Assembly: GCA_033239125.1 (NCBI GenBank)
Contig: BSWB01000002.1
Span: forward strand, 1,149,001 to 1,213,000
DNA length: 64,000 nt
Direction: 5' to 3'
Source: Fagopyrum homotropicum
Lineage: Eukaryota > Streptophyta > Magnoliopsida > Caryophyllales > Polygonaceae
The notes under the pieces are model-generated. The model did not search any database. It was not told where the DNA came from and worked only from the letters and a program-made list of their open reading frames with translations. The number at the start of each line of letters is the position of its first letter. Position 1 is the stretch's first letter. The translations under genes and the position numbers were made by a program. Positions 48,918-58,600 of the stretch are shown one piece after another.

Positions 48918-49454
48918 ATGTTAACCCTAGCTTCTGATAAAATCTGCACACTGAACCCAACCAGAGTTTTCAATATCATTCACAGTAGCCATGGAACAAT
49001 CTTCGGAAGAGACAGCAGAGTTATCAGAAATCGAAAAGCTACTGCTGTTCAGATGAGGCAGGAAGATTTAGGGTTCTTACAATCAAAGATGAGTCAACAC
49101 GCGATTTGAAGGATTACATTTAGGGCTTTAGAGTCGCCGGAGTCCATGGAAGGCGTCAAGATTAGATTTAGGGTTTTGGAGTTACCAGAGGTTGAATTTG
49201 TTCATCCTTCAATCAGATCGGAATTCGTGGTGAGCACTTGGACAAATAACTGCAGCCAACTCAGCAATGAAGGTCGTGATGAGCACGATGTACATAAACA
49301 ATCAATTTTGGTATGTAATTCTTCTCATATCTCAAACACGATTGAGCCTTGGTCAAACACAATATCTGATCATCTATTCTTCTGATTCCTGTACCAAAAA
49401 CCATAATCATTCTTCATTGTTCATCCCTAACCAAAACACAAACCACGGTTGAAC
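48918..49454 (+). other. Putative EXO70 leader with upstream ORFs
   Basis: Upstream of the EXO70 ATG there are ATG frames at 48918-49109 (63 codons) and 49146-49385 (79 codons), neither with recognisable homology. If the transcript starts upstream of 48900 and is unspliced, both would be uORFs able to dampen translation. CT-rich 'ccaccttcttcttcttcac' at 48858-48878 is a possible transcription-start-region motif. The leader could equally be spliced. Confidence 0.35.
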
Positions 49455-51437
49455 ATGGACAACAATGTTGAAGCACAGATCGAAGATTCAGCTGCAAAGG
49501 ATCCGAAATTGGATGAAAATGTAGCGTCTATAGCCAATGATGAGACGCCGAGGTCTGATCCTGGTATCAATCTCGACCAACTCTCGGAAGAGATCTCCCA
49601 ATTCGTCGCCTCTCTTCCTGTAGTCGATGAATCTCATCCTCTGGAGACTCCCAAATGTGTCGAAATCTTCCTCGAAAAGATTGACTCTGAGCTCCAATAC
49701 TATGAGTCAATGGAGCCTTCCTCTTCTTCTAAATTTGATCCTTCCTTAAAAGACCATTTCTCATTCTTCAAAGCCATTGATGCCCTAGCTTTGCTCGTGG
49801 AATCCATCTCCAAGTTCAAATCTATTTCCAGTTCCGCTTCAATCTTGCACAACCTCGCTTCCTCTCAGCTCCACCAAGCGATGCTAGTCTTAGAAGATGA
49901 GCTTCGCATTCTCCTCCATAAATGGAAGAACGATCCTCCTGCTCCAGCTCCTCCTAATGATAATAATAGTCAGTCGGATTCAAATTCACACAAGGATCAA
50001 CATCAAGATAATCAATCAGATCACTGCCTTCTCCCAGATCGTTCAGATTCCAACCAACAACAACAGGACGCGGTGGAGACGTTTCCTGGATATTCATCTG
50101 AAGATATCTCGATTATGAGCTTGATTTCTAAAACCATGATCTCATCTGGATATGGTGATGAATGCATCAAGCTATTCATGATGGTGAGGCAAAGTGCATT
50201 CGAACAAGAGTTGACTTCTCAAGGATTAGAGAAGATGAGCATTGACGATGTTCAGAAGATGAATTGGGAGTCTCTTGCAGGAGAGATCGACACTTGGATC
50301 CGTATCCTCAAGCATTGCATCGCCAATCTATTCCCAGGAGAAGTCAAATTCTATCAATCAATCTTCTCCTCAGCATTATCAGAATTCCATCCCAATTCAA
50401 AGATTGGAATGGTCTTGTTCAGCAATCTCGCCGGCTCAGTCATCCATCAACTTATCAACTTAGCCAATTCAGTTTCCATGACAAAAAGATCTTCAGAGAA
50501 ACTGTTCAAATTCCTAGACATGTATGAAACCCTAAGAGAGCTTGGATCATGGCTAGACGATTCCTCCTTCTTGACCGAAGATTGGACAGAGGATCTAAAA
50601 TTTGAGCTGCAAGAAGCTAAAAGCAGTCTCGGAGAAGCAGCAGTTTTGATCTTCTACGAGCTCGAGTCTTCAATCAAGAGCGACATTGCCAAGAATCCAG
50701 TCCCTAATGGAGCTGTACATCCACTCACGCGTTACACCATGAACTATCTTAAATACGCTTGCGAGTACAAAGACAGCCTTGAGGAGTTGTTCAAGAAGCA
50801 TTCAAACGGAATCAAAGATGAAGAAGAAGGAAAAGACGCGAACCAGACGCCATTCAGATCTCAGCTGATGACAATAATGGACTTACTGGATACAAACTTG
50901 GAGAACAAGTCAAAGTTATACAGAGATCCATCATTGAGATACATCTTCTTGATGAACAATGGAAGATACATTCTTCAGAAGATCAAAGGCTCAACAGAAA
51001 TTCATCAAGCAATGGGAGATCCATGGTGCAGGAAGAGATCATCTGATTTAAGAAGCTACCATAAGAACTACCAAAGAGATACATGGAGTAGAGTTCTACA
51101 ATGCCTAAGTCAACACGAAGGGTTAGTAGTAAACGGTAAAGTTCAAAAGCTTGTTTTGAAGGAAAGATTCAAGAACTTCAACCAACAATTTGATGAGATT
51201 CATAGAACACAAAGCACTTGGGTGATTAGTGATGAACAGCTGAGATCTGAGCTTAGGGTTTCGATTTCCGCTGTTATGATTCCAGCTTACAGGGCTTTTC
51301 TTGCTAGATTTGGACAGATCTTTACTCCTGGGAGACAGTATGAGAAACATATCAAATATCAGCCTGATGATATTGAATCTGCCATTGAAGAGCTTTTTGA
51401 TGGGAATGCTACTTCCATGGTGAGGAGAAGACCATAG
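49455..51437 (+). CDS. EXO70: EXO70 exocyst complex subunit
   Basis: Single exon, 660 aa from the ATG at 49455. It tethers secretory vesicles to the plasma membrane as part of the octameric exocyst. N-terminal helices (about 30-160) are followed by an Asn/Gln/Ser/Asp-rich low-complexity linker at about 170-200. The long helical EXO70 domain covers about 210-650: the YRDPSLRYIFLMNNGRYI block, then ERFKNFN.QFDEI, PAYRAFLARFG and YQPDDIESAIEELFDG near the end, a region that binds phosphoinositides in this family. An intronless gene is normal for most plant EXO70 clades. The paralogue group is not assigned. Confidence 0.95.
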   Translation: MDNNVEAQIEDSAAKDPKLDENVASIANDETPRSDPGINLDQLSEEISQFVASLPVVDESHPLETPKCVEIFLEKIDSELQYYESMEPSSSSKFDPSLKDHFSFFKAIDALALLVESISKFKSISSSASILHNLASSQLHQAMLVLEDELRILLHKWKNDPPAPAPPNDNNSQSDSNSHKDQHQDNQSDHCLLPDRSDSNQQQQDAVETFPGYSSEDISIMSLISKTMISSGYGDECIKLFMMVRQSAFEQELTSQGLEKMSIDDVQKMNWESLAGEIDTWIRILKHCIANLFPGEVKFYQSIFSSALSEFHPNSKIGMVLFSNLAGSVIHQLINLANSVSMTKRSSEKLFKFLDMYETLRELGSWLDDSSFLTEDWTEDLKFELQEAKSSLGEAAVLIFYELESSIKSDIAKNPVPNGAVHPLTRYTMNYLKYACEYKDSLEELFKKHSNGIKDEEEGKDANQTPFRSQLMTIMDLLDTNLENKSKLYRDPSLRYIFLMNNGRYILQKIKGSTEIHQAMGDPWCRKRSSDLRSYHKNYQRDTWSRVLQCLSQHEGLVVNGKVQKLVLKERFKNFNQQFDEIHRTQSTWVISDEQLRSELRVSISAVMIPAYRAFLARFGQIFTPGRQYEKHIKYQPDDIESAIEELFDGNATSMVRRRP

Positions 51438-51669
51438 GAAATGAATAAGAGATCTAAAAGGATTTTTATATTGGTATTGTTTTTGTTGCTGTACTGTGTT
51501 TTAGTTAGAGAAATTTCATCTCATTTCTTCTTTGATGTTCATTTCTTGCTAATGTGGTTTAATCTTAAACAAGTATCCGAATTCGGAATTCGATATGATA
51601 GTTCATTGTTGTTTATATAATGGTTGAAGATTATAATGAAACAACCATGCATAAGCTTGTTAGCATTAA

Positions 51670-51961
51670 GGGCCCGTTTGGTTCTAACTCCGGAAACGGA
51701 AACGGAATGGAAACGAATTTAGTCCATATGTATATCCATATTCATGAAATTTTATGGAATCATTCCCCATGGTTTAATGAAAAATGCACTTGTTTCCTCA
51801 CATTTTGTTACCCTATAGGGTATCAAAAGTAATCAAACTTTCATCCAATTACTACAAAACACAAGGAATGATTCCAAAAATTTTAATGAACAAAGGTATA
51901 CGTATTGACTAGATTCGTTTCCATTCCGTTTCCGATTCCGGAGTTAAAACCAAACGGGCCC
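51670..51961. mobile_element. Tourist-like MITE, complete
   Basis: GGGCCCGTTTGGTT at the left, AACCAAACGGGCCC at the right, with TAA duplicated on both sides (51667-51669, 51962-51964). 292 bp, non-coding, about 230 bp past the EXO70 stop. Confidence 0.88.
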
Positions 51962-52111
51962 TAAATGTGGCTAACATAATACAATCATTTGTTGGGTATG
52001 AAAATGTATCACGTAAATAATATGATAACACGTGAATCTAATAAATAAGTATTAGGATTACGCTTCCTCTTGTCAATTAGTTTTAAGATAAATTATATTC
52101 ATAACAATTAA

Positions 52112-52393
52112 CCCCCATTTGGTTAGAAGTCCGGAAATGGAATGAAAATGAATGTACTTCATATGTTTACCTTATTCATTAATGTATTTCAGAATCATTT
52201 CTTGTGGTTGCATGTAAAATATAGTTGTTTTTCCCAATTTGTTTCCTACATGGTATCAACACTAATCAAATTTTACTACAATTACTTAAAACTACAAGGA
52301 ATGATTCCATAAAATTTCATGAATAATAGGATACATATAGACTAAATTCGTTTCCATTCTGTTTCATTTTCCGGAGTTGGAACCAAACGGGCC
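52112..52393. mobile_element. Tourist-like MITE, diverged copy
   Basis: Left end CCCCCATTTGGTTAG, right end GGAACCAAACGGGCC, TAA duplicated on both sides (52109-52111, 52394-52396). 282 bp. Its interior is closest to the truncated copy at 8685-8853, so at least two subfamilies are present. Confidence 0.82.
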
Positions 52394-52447
52394 TAAGTAT
52401 ATATAGATATAAATTTGTAAGTCATAAGGAATACGTAACATTTTATT

Positions 52448-52763
52448 GGTTCCTGCTATTCGTACCACCTTAACGTTGCTATGCATACCACATCTACGCC
52501 TACGCATGGCGTAGGCGTAGTTATTTAAAAAAAAATTTGTGTAACCTTACTAGTTACTACGCCTACGAAATGCGTAGACGTAGTAAGTTTTCCTTCATTT
52601 TCGAACTAAATGTATGTTATGGACTACTACGGGTACGCCATGCGTAGTCGTAACCATTTTCCTTTATTTTTTGAACGAAATGAGTTTATTGTTACGACTA
52701 TGCGTTGCGTACGCGTAGTCGGATATAAATAACATGTTTCAGGTGGTACGAATAACAATCTCG
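52448..52763. mobile_element. Mutator-like MITE carrying four palindromic cores
   Basis: Inverted repeats TGCTATTCGTACCACCT (52455-52471) and, at the other end, the reverse complement of TGTTATTCGTACCACCT; the outer few bases are poorly paired. A perfect 9-bp CATTTTATT flanks both sides (52439-52447, 52764-52772), the length made by Mutator-type elements. The inside holds four versions of a CTACGCCTACG..ATG..CGTAGGCGTAG palindrome starting at 52494, 52557, 52627 and about 52694. No coding capacity. Confidence 0.6.
52494..52720. repeat. Four palindromes at about 65-bp spacing
   Basis: The first copy is perfect: arms CTACGCCTACGC and GCGTAGGCGTAG around ATG (52494-52520). Copies at 52557-52583 and 52627-52653 have a few mismatches; the fourth (about 52694-52720) is more diverged. 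Between them the DNA is AT-rich and includes CATTTTCGAAC-like words that also repeat. Confidence 0.8.
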
Positions 52764-53069
52764 CATTTTATTTCCGTATCCAATTTGGCTTTCCATCAAT
52801 TCTGACCTACGATTAAGGTATAATGATGTGACATACCGACTTATAATATTAGAGGCTTGCTATTCTCACCCCAAAAATGTCACTTTCATGTGAAAATTGT
52901 CACTTGATTAAGGGAGATGAAGATTAGAAGGGGAGGTGATGATGTAATGATTTTGATTTTAATTATTGATTTTTGAAAAGTAATGATGATTGTACGAAGG
53001 TTTTATTTATTAAGTGGTTTATTTAGTTCTGCTTTTTATTTTGTTGAAGAAAGCGATAAACGTACGGTT

Positions 53070-53275
53070 TTTTAAAATCTAGTTAATCTCGTTAGCGGAA
53101 CCGATCGGTTTTGATTAGTAATTAATGTGTGTGCATATATACTTTAAAGTTGTATGCATTTTGTTAATCTCGTTAACGGAATTTACAATCGAATAGTTTT
53201 TTTTAAAATCTCGTTAGCGGAATCGACCGGTTTTCGTTGATAAGTAATGTGTGTGCGCGCCATGTATATATATAA
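53070..53275. repeat. Diverged direct repeat, about 125 bp apart
   Basis: TTTTTTAAAATCTAGTTAATCTCGTTAGCGGAAC-type sequence with ATTAATGTGTGTGC at 53070-53135 recurs at 53198-53260 as TTTTTTTAAAATCTCGTTAGCGGAATC with AAGTAATGTGTGTGC. Non-coding, unassigned. Confidence 0.6.
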
Positions 53276-53312
53276 TCGTTAAATCTATGTCGTCCATTAT
53301 TTAATCCGATGA

Positions 53313-53316
53313 CTCG

Positions 53317-53364
<48 letters not shown>
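53313..53364. repeat. (TA)n tract
   Basis: Nearly uninterrupted TA dinucleotides, with a single interruption near the right end. Confidence 0.9.
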
Positions 53365-53366
<2 letters not shown>

Positions 53367-53901
53367 TATATATTCTTATTTCTTACCGTAACATATGTTC
53401 TCATTGGTTTCTTTCTGATCCTAGTGGTTTTTTTTATCCAAAGAATATAAATTTCGTATTGCCCCACCTAAAAATATTCGGAACAAGATACGAGTATTAC
53501 CTTTTTCGCCCCACTAAACTTGTCTCGCATTTATTGAAATTTTAAATTAAATAAAAAATATTTAGTGTTAATGAAACGTACCTAAATCTTCTAAACATTT
53601 TAAATACGATTAATTAATCATGTAAATTATTATACGTTAATTTATTTAATCACTCGAATCACTAATACAATTAACTAATCACAAGAATCATTAAGAGTTA
53701 ATTTTTTTTAATTACTTTAATAACTTATCCGATTAGTTAATAATAAAAATTAGTAACCGTACAAACTTTAAAATTATTCTTATTATAAATACAATTAATC
53801 GATTAATAATAACTTTACCTTTAATGCATAATTAGATGGACAAAATTATAAATAATGTTGAAGTCCAAGGAAGTGAGAAACCTAGCAAAATCAATCTGCA
53901 G

Positions 53902-54234
53902 AATCCAAATAAGCTTATCGCTCGTTGTTGGATCTCAAACTCCGAAGGGATGACTAACATGTCGTTACCGTCAATTGATAAATCGATGATTTGAAGTACA
54001 ATTAACTAATCACAAGAATCATTAAGAGTCAATTTCCGCCCCTATAACATTGTATGTTTAACGACACAAGCTGTCATATGAGTGTTGCCGTCACAAACCC
54101 GTCCTTCCGATAGATTAGATACCAAGCGTCGTCATCCTAGAATCCAAATAAGTTTATCGCTCGTTGTTGGATCTCAAACTCCGAAGGGATGACGAACATG
54201 TCGTTACCGTCAATTGATAAATCGATGATTTGAA
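53902..54234. repeat. Two 94-bp direct repeats
   Basis: Copies at 53902-53995 and 54141-54234 start AATCCAAATAAG and end ATCGATGATTTGAA, differing at only two sites by eye. A shorter neighbouring phrase (CAATTAACTAATCACAAGAATCATTAAGAG) also occurs twice, at about 53668 and 54000. Possibly part of a transposon body; no protein family recognised. Confidence 0.8.
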
Positions 54235-54369
54235 AACGTCGTGAAGCGTTATCGGCACTTCACCAAAGGGGATGTGGAATGTGTTCGTATCCGGATGTCA
54301 TTGCTTTACAAACGAGTTCACGAGTGTGTGATCAACGTTTGTAAGATGAACCGATAATATCATTTGTAA

Positions 54370-54720
54370 CTCGTTTAACCCGTTTATTTTGTTTAACCCG
54401 TTTATTTTGTTTAACCCTTTCATTTAACTTTTGCTATATTTTTTGAACTTTGTTTAACCCGTTTATTTAACTTTCGTATATTTCTTGAACTTTATTTAAC
54501 TCACTTAACCCGTTTATTTAACTTAACTTGTTATCAACTTATTAATTATTAACTTGTTATATTTGCTTATTAGTGTTCAACCAACTTGTTATTACTTTAA
54601 CTTGTTATTAACTTAACTAATTATTATACTTGTTTATTTTGTTTCACCTTCTTATACCAATATGAACTACACATGGTGGGGGTCATTCAACCCGATGTCA
54701 ACAATATGCTCGACCTATTG
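54370..54720 (+). mobile_element. Internally deleted MULE relative
   Basis: 54370-54650 repeats the GTTTAACCCGTTTATTT minisatellite seen in intron 1 of the MULE gene. It is followed by a copy of the start of its exon 2 (54661-54699, matching 56735-56773) and then, at the shared triplet GTC, by a 21-nt match (one mismatch) to the end of the last exon (59623-59643). The middle 2.85 kb, with transposase and protease domains, is missing. No coding capacity. Confidence 0.65.
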
Positions 54721-55368
54721 GAATGACAATTTCACCCGTACCCGAGGATATCCGACCACCCGATCCAACGAAAAAGGATGAAAATCCGTTAAAAGGCGGG
54801 TGAAAGCGGGTGGTGGATCGGTTTGGATGCGGGTGAACGTTTCATCCACCCATCACCCGACCCATCATCCATCCGACCCGTATTCACCTGCTTAAAATTA
54901 TATACATATTTTTTAGTATTTGTAGTTTTATATTATTAAACTTTTACCATTATTTTCTTACTATATAATTATATTAGATTAAATCCTATATTTTCTTTCC
55001 TAGTTTATTTTCTTTGGATTTCTAATATATTTTGATCATTATTATTGATTCATTATAAAAATAAAAAAAAATTTAGATCTTGCTTTTTTTTTCTTAGATC
55101 TTGCTTTGTTATAGTTATTTTTATTAAATTAGTAAAAGTTAGTTGTATATACGTTGGTTAAGATTATTTTTATTATTAATATTAATTCATATTAACACCA
55201 TTATTTTTATTAATATAATAAACACCATTATAACCCACAAAACTCTAATAAGATTCCAAAATTCAACCACACAAAACCCTAACAAAAGTCACATGCAAGT
55301 TAGCAGCCCCTAGGCTAGCATGTATGGCAGAGCCTCGTCGGTCGTGCTGCTTCCCAGCCGTCCACGTG

Positions 55369-55448
55369 GCCAATTTGATAATTGAAATCGATGTTGAAGT
55401 TTGCTGGCCAATTTGATAATTGGAATGAATGTTGAAGTTTGCTTCCTG
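55369..55448. repeat. Tandem duplication, about 40-bp unit
   Basis: GGCCAATTTGATAATTG followed by AAT.GATGTTGAAGTTTGCT occurs twice in direct succession upstream of the MULE gene, probably within its promoter. Confidence 0.8.
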
Positions 55449-55513
55449 CTCGTCCAATTTGAATTCATATGTCAGAATCAATCAAACGCGAATAATTTCT
55501 TGAGCTCTTCATT

Positions 55514-55522
55514 TGTATAAAT
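55514..55522 (+). promoter_or_regulatory. Likely TATA box of the MULE gene
   Basis: GTATAAATT about 130 bp ahead of the ATG at 55644, followed by a CT/CA-rich leader. Motif and spacing only. Confidence 0.4.
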
Positions 55523-55643
55523 TGTGACTTCGTCGACACTAACTTTGCTCGTATATCCTACACATTCTTCATACATTCACAACGCACGTTAATTTGTTAA
55601 ATTTTGATCACTTTGTTCAATCTTTAAAATTTTAAACGATATT

Positions 55644-58600
55644 ATGTCGTGGTTACGATCAATGTTTGGAAGTAAGCGATGAGGGTCTCGAAATCGAAGG
55701 ATTGACCTTAACGCACCTCCAATCCCGGTAGTTGCTTAACTCGTTTTAATTTTGTTTTACTTTTATCATATATGCTTAACTCGTTTACTTCGTTTATCCC
55801 GTTTATTTAAGTTGTTATATTTGTTTAACTTATTGAACTTGTTTACTTCGTTTAACTTTTTAAACCCGTTTACTTCGTTTATCCCATTTATTTATGTTGT
55901 TATATTTGTTTAACTTGTTGAACTTGTTTACTTCGTTTAACTTTTTAAACCAGTTTACTTAGTTTAACCCGTTTATTTTGTTTATCCCGTTTAGTTAAGT
56001 TGTTATATTTGTTTAACTTGTTTACTTCGTTTAACTTTTTAAACCCGTTTACTTAGTTTAACCCGTTTACTTCGTTTAACTTTTTTAACCCGTTTACTTC
56101 GTTTATCTTTTTAACCCATTTATTTCGTTTAACCCGTTTATTTAACTTGTTGTATTTGTTTAACTCGTTTACTAATTACTAACTTAACTACTTGTTAATA
56201 ACTTAACTGAGTACAATTAACTTGTTATATTTGCTTATTATTGTACAACTAACTTGTTATTAACTTAACTAATTACTAACTTACATTGTTATAATTGTTA
56301 ATTATTGTTAAGCTAAATTGTTACTAACTTAACTAAGTACAACTAACTTTTTACTAATTTAAATTTTTTATATTTGCTTATTATTGTATAAGTAACTTGT
56401 TATTAACTTAACTAATTACTAACTTACATTGTTATAATTGTTAATTATTGTTAAGCTAAATTGTTACTAACTTAACTAAGTACAACTAACTTTTTACTAA
56501 TTTAAATTTTTTATATTTGCTTATTATTGTATAAGTAACTTGTTATTAACTTAACTAATTACTAACTTAAATTGTTATAATTATTTTACTAACTTAAATT
56601 GTTATATTTGCATATTATTGTACAACTAACTTGTTATTAACTTAACTAATTACTAACTCAAATTGTTATAATTGCTTATTATTGTTCAACTAAATTGTTA
56701 TACTTGTTTATTTTATTTCACTTTTTTATAGGAATATGAACCACACAGGGTGGGGGTCACTGGACCCGATGTCGTTAAACCAGAACAGGATTACACCGAA
56801 TTTTTTACAACGGACGAATGGTGGCCCGATAGAGAATCTTGTATTGCTTGGGCTCGTGGTCAAGCTCAACGTCAAGGCATGGTATTGACGATTGCAAAGT
56901 CATGGAAGTCCACAGAAAAGAGAAAGTTTGGGATGGTGCACCTCGCGTGCGAACAATACGGGTCCAAAAAAGATTATGAGGGGAGACTTCTTGACGATAA
57001 CAATCAACCCATAAAGAAACGGGATTGTTCGTCAAAGAAGTGCGATTGTCCATTTATGTTGCATATTTACGAGGCTGATAAGAATGTATGGCGGTTGAAA
57101 GTTAAGAACGGGGTTCACACGCACAAACTCAACAAGCATTTTGAAGGTCATGCATACGCAGGACGGTTATCAACTTCACAATACAACGAGGTGGTTGACC
57201 TGACTCTAGCAGGTTGCGGGCCGAAACCAACAGTAGAAATCCTACGGGCCCGATACGAGGATAATGCAACTATGAGACAACAAATATACAATGCACGCGC
57301 GAAATTCCAACGGTCAAAGTTGGAGGGAGTTATGACCCCTATGCAACTACTCCTGAAGATGTTGAGCCTAGGAAGATACATTTATAGTTGGCGACAAACG
57401 AGCGAGGGACGACTACAAGACATAGCGTTTGCAAACCCCACTTCTCTTCGACTATGGGAGAAATTTCATTGTGTCATGATAATGGATACAACCTACAACA
57501 CAAACACGTAAGTGGTAATTTTATGTTCTTCTCATATGTTCTCGCCTTCAATGCTAATTACAAGTATAATCTTCTAGGTATGGGATGCCCCTATTAGAGA
57601 TTGTAGGGGAAACACCCACGAAAAAAAACTTTCACTTTGGGTTTGCTTTCCTTGCAAGAGAAACGGAGGAGACATATCGTTGGGTTTTGCAACAGGTCCG
57701 AGCTTGGTGCGGTCACCAATTGCCGAATGTCATAATCACGGACAGGGAGCTTGGTCTCCTAAAAGCCCTTCCGCATACCATTCCTGAGGCATATCACATG
57801 TTGTGCATATGGCACGTTGAGCGCAACATAGAAGACTATGCTTACCGCAAGAGTCGAAGTGTGAGTGTCCGTAATGAATTCTTGGCTCAATGTTATACCC
57901 TGTTCAGATCCGAGTCAAGGGAGTCGTATGAGGAACGGCTCCGAACAATGCACGATCTTTGGGGGGATCGATGGGGGTTGATGGATTATTTGACGAGAAC
58001 TTGGTTGTGTCATGCTGAGAAAATTGTAACCTACATGACAGATCAAAACATGCACCTTGGAAATAGGGCATCTAGCAGGTAAACCCTAAACACATATTTC
58101 TTTAACTAACTTGTGCCCATAATTTTGTTTGACTCCTACAAACATATTTACAGGGTTGAATCTGCGCATGCGGTGTTCAAAAGTGAGATGGACTCTAGAA
58201 ACAATCGTCTCGACACGTGTTTGGAGCATATTCATAGGATGTTGAGGGACGAATTCCGCCAACTTATGAGTTCCTTAGAGACATCGCGCTTCAAAGTCCA
58301 AAATAAATTGCGAAATTTGCCAATGTTTAGATTTATAGTGCACAATGTGTCTCATGACTGCCTTTCCATGCTTTATGACATGTTCGACGCCGTATGCAAA
58401 GCGAGTTATGACCCCGATTGTACATATTGCTACACTAGGAGTACATATGGGATACCGTGCATTCATGAAGTGGCAATGATGGTTTACGAAGACCGCCCAT
58501 TTGTGGAAACTGATGTCGATATCTTTTGGCGTCAGGTTCACTGGCTTGATAACCAGGATAGTGAATCGGGTGACCTTGGGCACGTGGGCTTGAGTGACCT

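Noticed and set aside
49146..49385. 79-codon frame as an independent small gene
   Set aside because: No homology; better explained as leader sequence of EXO70.
52494..52520. Palindrome as a transcription terminator
   Set aside because: Nuclear plant DNA does not use hairpin terminators, and four copies at even spacing inside inverted ends fit a transposable element better.
54370..56700. Regularly repeated words resembling a CRISPR array or satellite
   Set aside because: Repeat units vary in length and sequence and there are no unique spacers of constant size; this is a eukaryotic intron minisatellite within a transposon.
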